Origin: Meloidogyne chitwoodi
Lineage: Eukaryota > Nematoda > Chromadorea > Rhabditida > Meloidogynidae
Direction of reading: 5' to 3'
Length of the DNA stretch: 64,000 nt
NCBI GenBank assembly: GCA_015183035.1
Contig: JACZZP010000018.1
Coordinates: 1,612,001-1,676,000, forward strand
Shown: one piece after another, positions 28,885 to 41,800 of the stretch
Position numbering within the stretch: the stretch's first letter is position 1
Layout of the letters: the number at the start of each line of letters is the position of its first letter
Notes under the pieces: model-generated
Told to the model about the DNA's origin: nothing
Seen by the model: only the letters and a program-made list of their open reading frames with translations
The model's database searches: none
Made by a program: the position numbers and the translations under genes

Positions 28885-31800
28885 ATGTGGCCACCACCAA
28901 GACAACAAAATAATGTTATGCCAATTCAGCCATCTTCTTCACATTTTGGAATGATTCCACCACATCAATTAATACATCCACCTGATCCTTATATTGATAG
29001 AAGAGTTATTGGTGCTAATGGTGTTCATATTTCTGGGCCACAATGGAATTATCGAGAAGTTGGTAATTGGAGAATACCTGGAGAAGATTGGAGAAATGCT
29101 CCAATGCATCAGCCTTGGTCAAGTATGAAATTTTTAAATTTTAAGTGATTGAAATTATGGGGAAAAATGAGAAGTTAAACTTAAATATGTCCTCTAATAT
29201 TAAAGATTGATATTATTTTAAAACTCGGGAATAAAGAAAATTCTTTTTTATTTTTGGAGAGTTTGCACTTTTGTCCGCACAACTTTTTTTAATTGTCGAG
29301 ATATTTTGATCTTTTATATTAGAGGATCTTTAATACTTTAGAAGAGATAAGTCCCGTGTATTTATTTTTCTAAAATATATTTATTTGGTGTCTTTTTTTT
29401 TTTAAGATTCTCTATTTTATACCCTAGGATTACACATTACCTTTTCACTTTTTCATTAATATTTAATATATTCTCTTCTATTATTTTTTAAAATTTTGGT
29501 GTTGTAATTGTCCTATTGAACGTTCTCTTTTAATTTTATTTTAAATAATTATATTTTTATTTTTTTCAGATCATGATATTTACCGTCGTCAGTATGGAGG
29601 AAACATTCCAATGGGCACAAGATCATTCTCTCAATTTGATAGAAGACCAGGTTCTCCACTTATTAAACCTTCTTTATTAGAAACTCCACAAATTGATTAT
29701 GAAAAACAATTGAGAGAACATTATGAAACACAAAAACCTTATAATGATTTTTCTGAAATGACTCAAGCTGCTGCTGCTCCTTTAGAAGATGAGAGGAAAA
29801 AAATTGTTTTAAATTCTTTACCTTCAGCGAGAAGAATAAATTTAAATTGGAAATTGCCGGTATTACCAGGTTTTTATTTTTAAATTTTATTTTTGATTTT
29901 CTGTGCCTGTGTAAGGGTAAAGGGAGAGGAATCACTACCCTTTTAATTCAAAAAATATATAAATTTAACAAATTTTATTTTAAAAGCTAATGACAAATTC
30001 AAAATAAATTTGTCTGTAAAATTGGAAGAATTAGAAGGTGGAATTGGAAGAGGTGCAAAAAGTGGAGAATTGGGACTTATACTTGATAAAGTAATTCCAA
30101 TACATTCAACAAAAACTTACTTTGATGCAATTCCTGGATCTTTGTATGTTTTTTGAAAAATAAAAAAATTAATTTAAAACAATGGGAGTACAGGTTTGTA
30201 GTTAAAAATGTTGAAAAAAATTTTTCATCCAAAATTTGAATTAAATTGATTCGGAACCTCATTTTCTACAGAATAAAAAAAGATTTCGCTCACTGGATAT
30301 AGAACCCCTTACCTAATAAATTCAAAACCTGAAGCTTTACCACTACACCAAAACTTTCACAATGAAAAACTATTATTATTATTTCTTTTTTAAATTTTAG
30401 ATATTCAATAGAACTAAATATTATTGGACAAAAAGGGAATGTTTTTGCGACTAGCAGACATAAGGAAAGAGCAAGTAAAAAAATTTAAATTTTTATTTTT
30501 TTCTGATTTGGTTTTATTTTATTTTTGACGATGATTGAAAAATCTCCAAAAATTATTTTTATTTTTAATTTTTTTTAAGTATTTTCAATTGATGAAATGA
30601 TGGTTTTACTGCAAAAAGCTATTGATTTTACTGGTACACCAATGCAATCTTTCACTTTTCTTTATCGTTGTAAACCAAGAATTTATTGGGATTATGTTTA
30701 CGAAACTGGGCAAATTTTAAATGTTTATTTAAAAGATAGTAATGGACAAGCAGCATGTCCTTTAAATCAGAATATTGAAGGTTTTTTTTAATTTTTTAAA
30801 TATTTTTTCTAATTTTTTTACTCAATTTTTAAGTTTATCTATTAATTTTACTTTCTCCGTAATTTTAGTAATAATATAGAAGAATTTTAGTGGTTTCCGT
30901 TAATGTCCCCTTTTGGTGTAGCGGATAAGTCTAGGGATGTCGCTTGTGGAGGGTGTGGGTTCGAATCCGTTAGAGGTTTATTGACTTGTTTTTACATTTT
31001 GAATGATTAATATAGTAAAATAAATAAATCTAAAAATTTTTAACCTTCTAAAATTTTTATTTAATTAATATAAATGGATTTTTTTTGTTTTTTTATTTTT
31101 TAAAATATGTTTTTTTTTAATTTTATAGGACTTTTCTTTTCTGCAAAAACAAATTTAGATGGTACATTACCAAATTCTTCACCTTTTGGTGATGTTAGAA
31201 TGGTTTAAATTTTATTTTTTTTAATTAAAATTAAAAAAAAATTTTTTTTTCAAAAGGTTTTACCAGCAAATAATTTACTTGATCCTCAACGTGTTAATTT
31301 ATACTTTGCCGATTTTTATTGTAATCGAGTGCCACATTATGTTACGGTGGTTGTTGTAGTTAAGGATTCGAAAGTTGACAAGTATATTTATTTTTTTTTA
31401 ATTTTTCAAAATGTCAAAAACTCAAAATGGTCAAAAATTAAAAAATTTTTTAAATATTTTTTTCAGATTTTGCAAAGAAAAACTTCTTCCATTAGACCCA
31501 TTTGACAATCAATTTTTGCTTCTTCAATATTCTTCAAATCCACAATGTTCATTAAATTATTTTGTAAACAAAAAAGTTTGGGTGGAAATTTATTATACTG
31601 AAAATGTTCCGATGAGATGGTTTTTTTTTATTTTAATTTTAATTTTTTTATTATTTTTTAAAAAAGGGGACGTTTTGACAATATAATACCTCAGGGTGTT
31701 GGAACTTCTAAAATTGGTGGTCTTCCACATAATAAAAATTGTCGAGTTTGTAATTTATATCCAGTTGGTGTTCCCGCTCCTCCACAAAATAATTATGAAA

Positions 31801-32844
31801 ATAATTTATTAAATAAAGAACAATTAATTAAAGAAGCAATAAATGCTAAATTACCTGATGATGGAATTGATGATAATTTAAATAATGAGGTTTTTTTAAT
31901 TTAATTAATTTTTTAAAGTAATAGGAAGGGGTAGTGTGAGAGGAAATTGAAAAAAAAAAATAGGAGAGGACTAATGTATGTATAGAAATTAAATTTTTTT
32001 TTGACTTTTTTAAATTTAATTTTTTGGAAAGAAATGCTGAGAGGGAAGTGTTTCTTCTTTTTTAATATAAAAAAAAAATTTTTTAATTTTTTAAAGTCTT
32101 CTTCTTCATTACGGTTTATTTCTTATGAATTTCTTCAAAGACGTTATGAAAGATTAAAACACGCAATTGGCAGTGATTTTAAAAATGGAGAACTTTCTAA
32201 TTTTGATTATGAAAAATACGAATTATTAACTGAAGAAATTAATCAATTTTTAATTTTAATGAATAAAGACTTTATTTATTTAAATGAAAAAATTGATAAA
32301 TTGAGGGAAGAAGATAACAAGGTTTTTTTAATTTATTTTTAAAAATAATAAATTAGGCTAAATTAATTATTTAAAAAAAAATTGTCCGCAAAAATTAGAC
32401 TTGCGGACTTTTTTGTTTTTTTAATTTTTGGACTTTATAATATTTTTATAAAATTAAAAAAAATATTATTAGAAAGATAAAAAACAGTTTTTGAAGTCTC
32501 TTTAATTAAATTAAAATTTTGAATAAAAAGAAACTTTTTTTAATTTTTTTCTTTTTGCGGACAAAATTTGCGGAGAATTTTTTAATTTTATTTTAAATTT
32601 AAATTAAAAAAATCTTTAAAATTAATTTTATTTTTATTTAAAGGAAATAATTAAATTAGCAACAGTAGAAGAATGCCCAATTTCTAAAACATTAAAATCT
32701 GTGGTTGAAGAAGTTGTAATTACTAGTCCATTAAAGGAAGAAGAATTAAATCAAAATAATTTTAGAAGAACAAGAAAACTTTCAATAGATTCAAGTATTA
32801 TTGAAAATAAAAGGAGAAGAAAAAGAAGAGAAGATTCTATTTAA
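28885..32844 (+). CDS. PHYHIP-like domain protein
   Basis: The protein starts MWPPPRQQNNVMPIQPSSSH with a Pro/Gln-rich region not found in vertebrate PHYHIP. The conserved part resembles the C-terminal half of phytanoyl-CoA hydroxylase-interacting proteins: FLYRCKPRIYWDYVYETG, LKDSNGQAACPLN, EGLFFSAKTNLDGTLPNSSP then FG, VNLYFADFYCNRVPHYVTV, FCKEKLLPLDPFDNQFL, VWVEIYYTENV and a final Cys pair in NKNCRVCNLYPVG. The function of this family is not well established. An extra C-terminal region (32096-32844) has coiled-coil-like sequence and a basic end, KRRRKRRED, possibly a nuclear signal. That region could be a separate gene, but no break is visible. Introns carry two SINE-like elements and a TTGCGGAC element. 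Confidence 0.75.
30257..30358 (-). repeat. tRNA-derived SINE, copy 1
   Basis: On the minus strand GGTGTAGTGGTAAAGC is the A-box region, TTGAATTTATTAGGTAAGG a middle segment and GGTTCTATATCC a decayed B box. It is followed by a tail containing GTAGAAAATGAGGTTCC. The same order, middle segment and tail occur at 34930-35037, so the family extends beyond the tRNA-like head. Confidence 0.65.
30907..30978 (+). repeat. tRNA-like element in the PHYHIP-like gene
   Basis: TTTTGGTGTAGCGGATAAG is a D-arm and A-box-like start, and GTGGGTTCGAATCCG a T-arm and B box. CCCC and GAGG at the ends pair only in part. Confidence 0.5.
32385..32580. mobile_element. MITE of the TTGCGGAC family
   Basis: TTGTCCGCAAAAATTAGAC then TTGCGGAC at the left, and TTGCGGACAAAATTTGCGGA at the right, are inverted ends around about 150 AT-rich bases. 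It lies in the last intron of the PHYHIP-like gene. Confidence 0.65.
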
Positions 32845-34639
32845 TTTATATTTTTTTAGTAAATTATTATTTCACTGGGACAATTCACCGAAAAAAAGAA
32901 TTTTTAGGTGAATTGTCCGTTCGGTGATTTTGTATATTTTTTAAATAAATATATAATGGAGATTTTATTAAAATTCATAAATTTATTTATTTTTTAATAC
33001 CTAATTTTGTATAATTTTAATTTAATTTGAAGATTTAAATGTGCAGGAAAGGCAGGGGATGAACGCTAACTACCAAGTACTGACTCTAATTAATTTTTAT
33101 TCTTTCTATTCTAACGAAAGTATAATATTTTTTATTTATCTTTCTCTCTCCATTATTCGATTACTCATGCAGTGTATAGCTTTATAGCAAGTAGACAGTA
33201 AAAAAATAGAGAGTACAGACCAGACACAAAAACAACAAATCATTAAGTACATTATTTTTCCTTGTTTTTACACGGCGGGTTAAACGGGAAATCTAACTGT
33301 CTGCAAAAATAAAAATGAGTTCATCATTCTCTCTCATTTTTACTCTTTTTCTTTTTCACGCTCTCTTAATTTCCACACTCTTTTCATTCAAAATCAGGTT
33401 ACTAACTTTAAAATCCAATATCTCGAAAACCGCTTATACGATTTTAAATCTGTCTATCCATTTTATAGATAATTGTTTCAAGATTTTGTTTAAAAAATTT
33501 CATAGGTTCATATACATTTTTTACAGAATTGATACAGCTTTAATTTCAGATGAAAACAAGAACAAAAATTTGTAAGAATGCGCATGAATAAGCTTAGTTT
33601 TGACCAATTATGACGTAACTCATAAATCTGAGTCGTCTGAAATCAGAATAAAAAAGATTGGAAATATTTGAAGGAAGTTATGATTAAAAACATAGTAAAT
33701 GATCAGGATTTTCAAAAAACCATAACTTATCCAAATGAAGTTATTTTTTCTTAAAATTTTGTAGAGTTGCATAGTAACAATAGGGCTACAAAATTACAAA
33801 ACTAGAAAAAATATGGATTGGGGGATCCTGTTTTAGGAGCTTACAATTTTCATCGTAGTTGTAAAATTAAAGAGATCATCGATTATCTAAGAAAAATTTA
33901 TATAAGATTGTTCAATTTTTAATGCTGTGTCGAATGAAATAAAAATTAAAGTGATTTGAAAATTTTGAAGAAAGTTATGGCCAAAAATAGATAAATTTTA
34001 ACCGATTTTCAAAAAATCATAACTTTTCCAAATATTGTTATTTTTTCTTAAAATTTTGTAGGATTACATAACAATAATAGTTCTACAACTATACAGAATT
34101 TGAAAAAATTTACGAAGATATTCTTATAAGATAAATTCCTACTAATTCCCCTTATGCAAGAGAGAAATTTCTCTCATTGACCATTTTATAACCTTTCCTA
34201 CTCTTTTATCCTTTTGTAACTTTTTATGTTGCTGACCATTTCTCCTTTTCTCTTCTTGCAATGGAAAAATGCAAAAGAAAGGCGAAATAGCTTTTTTGTG
34301 TTTAAACTGCCAGACGAGATGCTAGCTGCGATGAACCGACATTATTTAAATAAACGCGCGTTGTGTATAATGTCTCTATGGTTTTACAACGCTATTTTCG
34401 CATACCCCAATTTCCCGTTTAACCCGCCGTGTTTTTACAAAATCTCGATACAGTCAACCAGGCTAAAAACCTACTTTTTGGCGTTCTGCCTTTTGTAGAG
34501 TCATTTTTCCCCATATCAAACACATTTTTCTTTAGAGTTTCACCTTTCTTAGAAAAAATATTAATTTTTATTAAGCGTTTCAATTTGATTTTTTTATATT
34601 AATTTTAGCTCTTTAATCTTTAAAAAATATAATTAAAAA
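32845..34639. other. Spacer between the PHYHIP-like and tyrosyl-tRNA synthetase genes
   Basis: About 1.8 kb, two-thirds of which is the TIR element at 33271-34431. A CGGTGAATTGTCC/GGACAATTCACCG inverted pair lies at about 32878-32926 just after the stop codon and could form a hairpin in the 3' UTR. No gene is seen. Confidence 0.6.
33271..34431. mobile_element. Non-autonomous DNA transposon with 22-bp TIRs
   Basis: The left end starts CACGGCGGGTTAAACGGG (33271-33292), and the right end (34410-34431) is its exact inverse complement over 22 bases. TTTTTA flanks both sides (33265-33270 and 34432-34437) as a likely target duplication. The 1161-base interior has no transposase. It contains two diverged direct copies of a segment (about 33645-33800 and 33945-34105) sharing CATAACTT and TTATTTTTTCTTAAAATTTT. 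The 86-codon ORF at 33315-33575 is not supported. The superfamily is uncertain: the CACGG end recalls CACTA-type elements, while the flank length does not decide it. Confidence 0.85.
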
Positions 34640-37600
34640 ATGGAAAACAATACAACAGGAAAAGAAGAACAACAATTAAATGAAAATCAAAAAGAAAGAA
34701 AAAGTTTAATAATAAGAAATTTACAAGAAATTCTTGGTGAAGATAAATTAACTAAACAAATAATGACAGGAAAGAATTTACATATTTATTGGGGAACAGC
34801 AACTACTGGAAGACCTCATGTTGGTTATTTTGTTCCAATGCAAAAAATTGTTGATTTTTTGAGAGCTGATGTCAAGGTTTTTTTGTTTAAAACAATTTTT
34901 ATTAAATTGTTAAATTAATTACTATATAATGAAACCTCATTTTCTGCAAAATAAAATTGTTTTTCTTCAATGGGTATCGAACCCCTAACCTAATAAATTC
35001 AAACCTGGAGATTTTCCCACTACACCAATTACTCCAATTTACTGCTTAAAGTAGTATAAGTTTTGAGGAATTTTCTAATGCTATTAAAGTAATATGGAAA
35101 ACTCTTTAATTCTCTCTAAACCTCTAAAAAATCATTTTGAAAATTTTAAGGTCACCATTCTTTTCGCTGATCTTCACGCTTCCCTTGATAATTTAAAAAG
35201 TGATTTTGAACTCTTAGAGAATCGTTTACTATACTACGAACATGTGATAAAAGCTCTAATGAAAGCATTAAATGTACCTTTGGAAAAATTGCATTTTATT
35301 AGAGGACAATCTTATCAATTAACTGAGTCAGGTTTTTTCTTTTTTTTTAACTTTAGGGGAAGATGTTTTGGGATTCCCAAAAGGTCTTTTTACAATTTGT
35401 AAATGTGTTGAGAATTTTTTTTTAATTTTCCTCCCTTTTCTTCTTTCCAGGTCTTACACAAAAGATTTGTTACGATTATGTTCAATTATTAGTCTTCGAG
35501 ATGCAATTAAAGCTGGGGCTGAAGTTATTAAGCAAATGGAAGATCCATTACTTAGTGGAATACTTTATCCTTTACTTCAAGCATTAGATGAACAATATTT
35601 AAAAGTTGATGGACAATTTGGAGGTGTTGATCAAAGAAAAATATTTATTTTGGCAGAGGAACAATTGCCAAAATTAAAATTGGGGAAACGTTTTCATTTA
35701 ATGAATCCAATGGTTCCAGGCCTTACTGGGTCTAAAATGAGCAGGTTTTTTTCTTTATATTTTTTAGTTGAAGATAGAATTAATTAAAAAAATTTTTTAA
35801 AGTTCGGATGAATATTCCAAAATTGATTTACTTGATGACCCTGAGAATGTAAGTATTAAAATTGACTCAGCAAATTGTCCTCAAATTGAATCTGGTGAAG
35901 AAAATGGTGTTCTTGCATTTTACAAACATGTTGTTTTTCCTATTGTTGGAAAGGTTTGAAGAACATTTAACTTAAAAATCTGAATTTTGCTGACAATTAA
36001 TGTATTAGCTTTTTTAGGATCTTGTCCGCAAAACTTTTTATTTTCCAAAATTTTTATTTTAGAACATTACAATGAATAACCACGAATTTTGTGATTTTCA
36101 AAGTCTTCAATCAGCATTTACTCAAGAAATAATAACAGAAAATATACTCAAAAATTTTCTTAAACAATTTCTTAATGAAATTTTAGCTAAAGGTTTTTTT
36201 AAAATTTTTTTATTTTTAAAAAATAAAATTTTTAGTACAAGAAAATTGTTATTCTTCTTCAGAATTTAAAGATATACTCGCTAAAGCATACCCTAAAGTG
36301 GGGAATAAGAGTAGTAATGTGAAGGAAGATGAATCATCTTTTGTCCCAAAAATAACAAAAGAAGAAATTTGTTCTTTTGTTGGTCCTTTTGGTGATCATT
36401 TCAAGGTTTTTTTATTTTTTTATTTTCTTTTATTATTTTGGGAACATTTTTAAGCGTTTAAAGTGACTTTTTAAGCATTTTTTTAACTAAAATATTGAGG
36501 GGAAATGTGTGACAAAACGTCCAAATTATAAAATGGTAAAAATAGAATAGCCTTTTACCTATTATTCTTGTTTAATTATTTATTTTAAACTCCTGAAAAT
36601 TTTGTTTATCTAGATTATTTATATCTTTTGCGTTTTGTCTCCATGACGTTTTGTCGCCTTTACGTTTTGTTTCTGACGTTTTTTATTTTTTTTTTAATTT
36701 TTACATCTACTTCCATTTTCTCTGCAAAACTTTCTTTATATATTCTAATATTTTTCAGTTTATTCCATCAAAAAGAATAGATGGACCTTCACAAATTTTT
36801 GATGATAAACCAAAAGATTCTATTTCTCAAAAAGTTTTATGGAGATTTTCTCCAAAAGGAGTGGGAGGATTTACATTAGCACATGTTTATGCTCTCATTC
36901 AATTGAAGTTTCTTCATTCTAAAGGTTTTAAATGTTTCATTTTAATTTCTGATTTGGATGCTTTTCTTGATAAATTAAAATGTCCGTGGCAGGATTTAAA
37001 GGTTATATTAAATTTATTAATTAAATTAATTTAATTTAATATTATTTGAGGTTACAGAAGCGAATGGAAAATCATTTAAAAATTTTGAAACAACTTTTGA
37101 CGTGTTTAGGAATTGCTGATGATTTAACTATTCTTACTTCTAGTGATTATGAATTTGAGAGGTTTTTTTTATTTTTTGGGTTTATTTTTTTCCCTCAATG
37201 AATGACTCAATTTAAGAATTTTCTACTTGAGGACTCAATAAAAGTCCAAATTTTTAGTCTTTTATTTATAAAGAAAAAGGAAAAAACTGCAATTTTGTGA
37301 TCAATGAGGATAAAATTCTTCCGATTTTTGAGATTTTTTTTAAATAATTCTAAAATTATTTTGGTATTTTTAATGAAAGTATTTTCTTTCTGATCTCTTA
37401 ATTTTATTTTTTTTAACTTTAACACTTTCAGTGATTTTACCTTAAAAATGTATCAATCAGTTAGTGTTGTTACAAAAGATCAAACGTCTTTAATTGAAGG
37501 AGCAAATACTGTTGGATCACTTCTTTGCCCAATATATTTTGCTTTGGATATATTTTATGGAAATTATGACATTGTATTTATTTTAATTTTTTTTTCAATT

Positions 37601-38488
37601 TTTTTTATTTTTTAAAGGTTTTAATTGGTCAACATCAAACAAATTTTGCAGAATTGGCCATAAAGGTTTTCTTTTTTTAATAATTTTTAAAAAATATTAA
37701 AATTAATTAAATTAAAGATAAACAAAGCTTTAAAACAAGATGAAACAAATATTCCAGCTTTTGTTATTTTAGTTTGTTATTTTTTTAATTAATTAATTTT
37801 TTTAATTAATTGCTCATAAATTTTATCTTTTATTACCTATTTTATGAGTAAATTCTAAGAAAGAAAAGAGAAAAATAAAAGTTTTTACTAATGGTCATCC
37901 GTAGTCTAGTCGGTTGTGATGTTGACTACACCCTAGTAGATGTTGGTTCGATTCCTTCTGATGGAAAATTGCTTTATTTTACAAATAAGGGAATTTTCTA
38001 ACAAAGAAAAATTTTTTTTTAAATTTATTTTTTCAGCCAGAAATACCTGGAACAGATGGTCTTCGAATGAGTGCTACAAAACCAGATTTTCATTTAAATA
38101 TTAATGATGGGTTGAAAAAAATTCGTCAAAAAATTGCCAAATCTTTTTGTGAACCAGGAAATTTAAAAGGAAATGTTGGATTAGAACTTTGTCAAAAGAT
38201 TGTTTTTCCTCTAGCAAAATATTCAAAATGGAATTATGAAAAAATTGGTGAATTTCAAGGTTTTTTTTTTTAATTTTTTTCTGAAAATTATTTTTTTTAA
38301 TTTTATCAGAATTAATAATTAAAAGAAGTCCAGAAAATGGAGGAAATTTAATTATTAAAAATTACCAAGAACTTGAAAACTCATTTGTTTCATTAAATTT
38401 ACATCCTGCGGATTTAAAAGGTTTTCTTGTTGAACAATTGGATTTGTTTATTTTTGAGCCTATTCGGAATAATAAAAATTTGTTATAA
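34640..38488 (+). CDS. YARS1: Double-length cytosolic tyrosyl-tRNA synthetase (pseudo-dimer)
   Basis: This class I enzyme charges tRNA(Tyr). The first half has the full active site: [17 protein letters not shown] carries the HIGH-type motif, [16 protein letters not shown] the tyrosine and ATP pocket, and [17 protein letters not shown] the KMSKS loop. From about 36760 a second synthetase-like unit begins, [14 protein letters not shown], then [20 protein letters not shown] where HIGH has decayed. The QFGGVDQRK segment is replaced by [16 protein letters not shown] and KMSKS by [11 protein letters not shown]. It ends [20 protein letters not shown] and a short tail. There is no EMAPII-like C-terminal domain as in vertebrate YARS1. 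The layout suggests an intramolecular pseudo-dimer with one live site, like that of trypanosomatids. I recall C. elegans yars-1 as similarly long but cannot verify this here. Confidence 0.93.
34930..35037 (-). repeat. tRNA-derived SINE, copy 2
   Basis: On the minus strand TTGGTGTAGTGGGAAAATC, TTTGAATTTATTAGGTTAGG and GGTTCGATACCC are followed by a tail with GCAGAAAATGAGGTT. It matches copy 1 at 30257-30358 across head, middle and tail. It lies in the first intron of the tyrosyl-tRNA synthetase gene. Confidence 0.65.
37892..37966 (+). repeat. tRNA-like element in a YARS1 intron
   Basis: CCGTAGTCTAGTCGGTTGTG is close to a normal D-arm, and GTTGGTTCGATTCC is a good B box. The acceptor ends do not pair, so it is not a functional tRNA. 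Confidence 0.5.
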
Positions 38489-38851
38489 AGAAAATTTATG
38501 AAAAACAAAATTTTATCTATTCAAAATAAAAAAAATATTGATTTAATTGAAAATGTTAAGAGAGTGATATTTTTATAAAAATAATATTTTTTATCAATTA
38601 AATTCCCATAAAATATTACTTTTTTTTCTTCTCTTTCTTTTCTTTCAATTTTTCTTTGACTTTTTTGCTTGTTCTTTTATTTAAATTAATTTGTTTTAAT
38701 TAAATTTTCTGTTGGAATATTTAATAATTCCTTGTTGTTAAATCTTTTTTTTTAATTTAAATTATTAATTGTTATTTCGATTATATATTTATTTTTTATT
38801 AATTTTTAGGTTAATTTTTAAGCCAAAATTCTCTCTTTAAAAATTTGTTGA
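38489..38851. other. Spacer between YARS1 and SAC1
   Basis: AT-rich 3' UTR and promoter sequence. A TTTTTAGG acceptor-like site lies about 40 bases before the SAC1 ATG. Nothing else is seen. Confidence 0.5.
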
Positions 38852-41800
38852 ATGGATAAAATTGCTGCTGTTGACCAAGCTCCTGGACATTTTAATCTGT
38901 TTATTTTTTTGAAAGTAAAAAAATTAAATTTTATTTTTTTTAGTTATCATTTTCCTGACAAATTTCTAATTGAACCATTGATTGGTGAAGAAGGATCGCT
39001 GGAAATTGACAGATATCCTAACGAAGTTAATTTGAGTAAGCTTTTATAGAAAATTAACTTTTTTTTAAAAATAATGTAATTAATAAATTAAACAAAAAAA
39101 TAAAATTGAGTTGTGGCTCAGTGCAATAGTGTTTGATTCTTCCTCTTAGTATGGAAAGGTTCGAGTCCTGTTGAGTCTTTAATGATTTTTCTTGCTGTAT
39201 TTGTTAAATTTGAGCACTGAAAAATATTTTTTTTAAGTTTTTAGTTAAATTAAAAAAATTTTCTATATATTTAATAATTATTAGTCTTTTTTTTAAAGAA
39301 ATCGCAAGTAGACAAACAAAACAATCTAATCAAGCAACTAAAGTTGAACGTATTAATGGACTTGTTGGAATTATTGAACTCGTTTCTGGCCCATATTTAA
39401 TTTTTATAAAATCGGCAATGAGTGTTGGGACGTTTAATGATGCGGAAATTTTTCGAGTTGTTGAGGCCGATTTGGTACCTTTTAAATCTTCTGATTTGCA
39501 TCTTTCGGAAAGAGAGGTTTGTTATCCTTTTTTATTTTATAAAATTTTTGGGAGAATAGTTAATTGAAAATTTTGGGATAAAAATTTTTAAAAAAATAAT
39601 TTTAGAGAAGAATTAACCAAAATTTCGTTGAAATGTTAAAAAATGTTCTTTCAACGGATAGTTTTTATTATTCAATTGGATTGGACATTTCTCATTCATT
39701 TCAATGGTTAAGTGAAAATGCTTCTCCCGAATTACATTTATTGCCTTTATTGCAACGAGTTGATAAAAGATTTGTTTGGAATACAAAATTGAGTGAAAAA
39801 TTTAATACTTTTGAGGTTTCAATTTTAATTTGTGTTTTTGTTTACTTTAATTTTTGTGTAAAATGTTGAAAAATGTCAAAAATTTTGGAAAATAAAAAAA
39901 TATTCTTTTAACCTTTTTTTATAGTTTTCCAAATTTATTCAACCTCTAATTCACGGATTTGTTGGAATACGTCAATGTCGAGTAAACAATTCAACATTTA
40001 ATTTGGCTATAATTTCTAGGAGATCTGTTTACAGGTTTTTTTTTTAATAATTTTAAAGAATTTTTCAACAAATTTATTTAAAGGCCAGGAGTCCGTTTTC
40101 ACACTCGAGGGGCTGATGCAGCAGGAAATTGTGCAAATTTTGTTGAAACGGAACAATTGGTGGAATTTGATGTTGGAAAATCCTCCTCAACGCGGAAAAA
40201 TTCGGCTACTTTTAGACACATTTCTTCTTTTATTCAGGTTTATTTGTTTAATATTTTTATTAAAAATATTTTGAAATCTTTTTGTGCTGTAAATATTAAA
40301 AAATTAATTAAATTTGTTTAAAAATTGAATAAAAATAATTTTGGGCCTCAGTAGGATTCGAACCCATGACCTTCATTACTGGGAAATTATAATATTTGCA
40401 CTTAACCACAATTTCACCTAATGGTGTTTCACTCTAAATTAACGTTTGGAAGGCTTAAATAAATTTTTTTTAATTAAAAAAAATTTTTATTTTAATTTTA
40501 ACAAATAAAAAATAAAATTAATTTTAAAGATTAGAGGTTCAATTCCAATTTATTGGTCTCAAAAACCAAATCTAAAATGGCAACCAACACCTGCCTTGAA
40601 AAACAGTACTGACGAACAATTTAATTGTTTTAAGCATCATTTAAATAATTTATTGGAGTGTTATGGAAGAGATGCTTTGAGTGGAATTCCTAGAAAAATT
40701 GTTTGTATTTTTTTTTATTATTTTTTTTTTACCCTAAATATGAGCTTGGTCCCCCTTTGGTTTTTTGATTTTTAGAGACCTCTATCTTGTCTCATAGACA
40801 TTTTTACACACTCGAGTGTGGTACCAATCAACTCAGCTCGACGAGTTTAATAAATTTTTGCTATTTTTACATTTTAATGTTGCCATTTTGAAATGTTGAC
40901 ATTTTGAAAAGTTGACATTTTTAATTATTGACATTTTTAATTATTTAAATAATTTTTTTAAAGCTTCTTCTAAGCCTATTAAATCAATATGGACGTGAAA
41001 AGAATATTGGATCACAATTTCGTTCAATAGTTGAAAAAATAAAAAATTCAAGCGTAAAGTTTCTTGCATTTGACTTCCACAGACATTGCCAATCGTTAAA
41101 TTGGAAAAGATTGTCCTATTTAAAAGAAGAATTAATGCCTGATATTCGACAATTTGGGTAAATTTTAAAAAAAAATAAATTAATTTTTTTATTTTTTTAA
41201 AGATTTTTTTCAACACATTTATCAATTCAAGGCGATTTTTGGGTAGAAGCTAACCCAGAAAATAGATTTTATCAAAATGGATTTATACGTACTAATTGCA
41301 TGGAGTTTGTTTATTTTTTTTTTGAGGGAAAATTAAAATTTATTTTTTTAAAGTTGTTTGGATCGGACAAATGTTGTTCAGGCATTAATTGGAATTGAAT
41401 CGCTTCGGTAATTTTATTTAGTAAAAAATCAGTATTATTGTAAATAAAAATCAGGAATTCTGGTACTAAAAACCGGAATTTTATTTAAAAAAATCAGAAT
41501 TTTTTAAATAAAATATCAGAATTCTGGTACAAAAATATCAGAATTTTATTTAAAAAAATCAGAATTCTGACAAATAAAAATCAGAATTTTTAATAAAATT
41601 AGAATTCTGATAAATTAAAACCAGAATTTTAGAAAATAAAAATCAGAATTTCGACAAATTAAATCAGAATTTTGGAAAATAAAATCAGAATTTTGTTTAA
41701 TAAAATTCAGAATTTTAATAATTAAAGAATTAAACAAAAAAAAATTTTTTTCAGTTTTCAACTTCAATATTTTGGGATTATAAATGAATCAGTTTTTAAT

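Noticed and set aside
33315..33575. 86-codon ORF with a hydrophobic start, resembling a secreted protein
   Set aside because: It lies wholly inside the TIR element, has no splice or codon support, and its signal-like start is a translation of T-rich repeat DNA.
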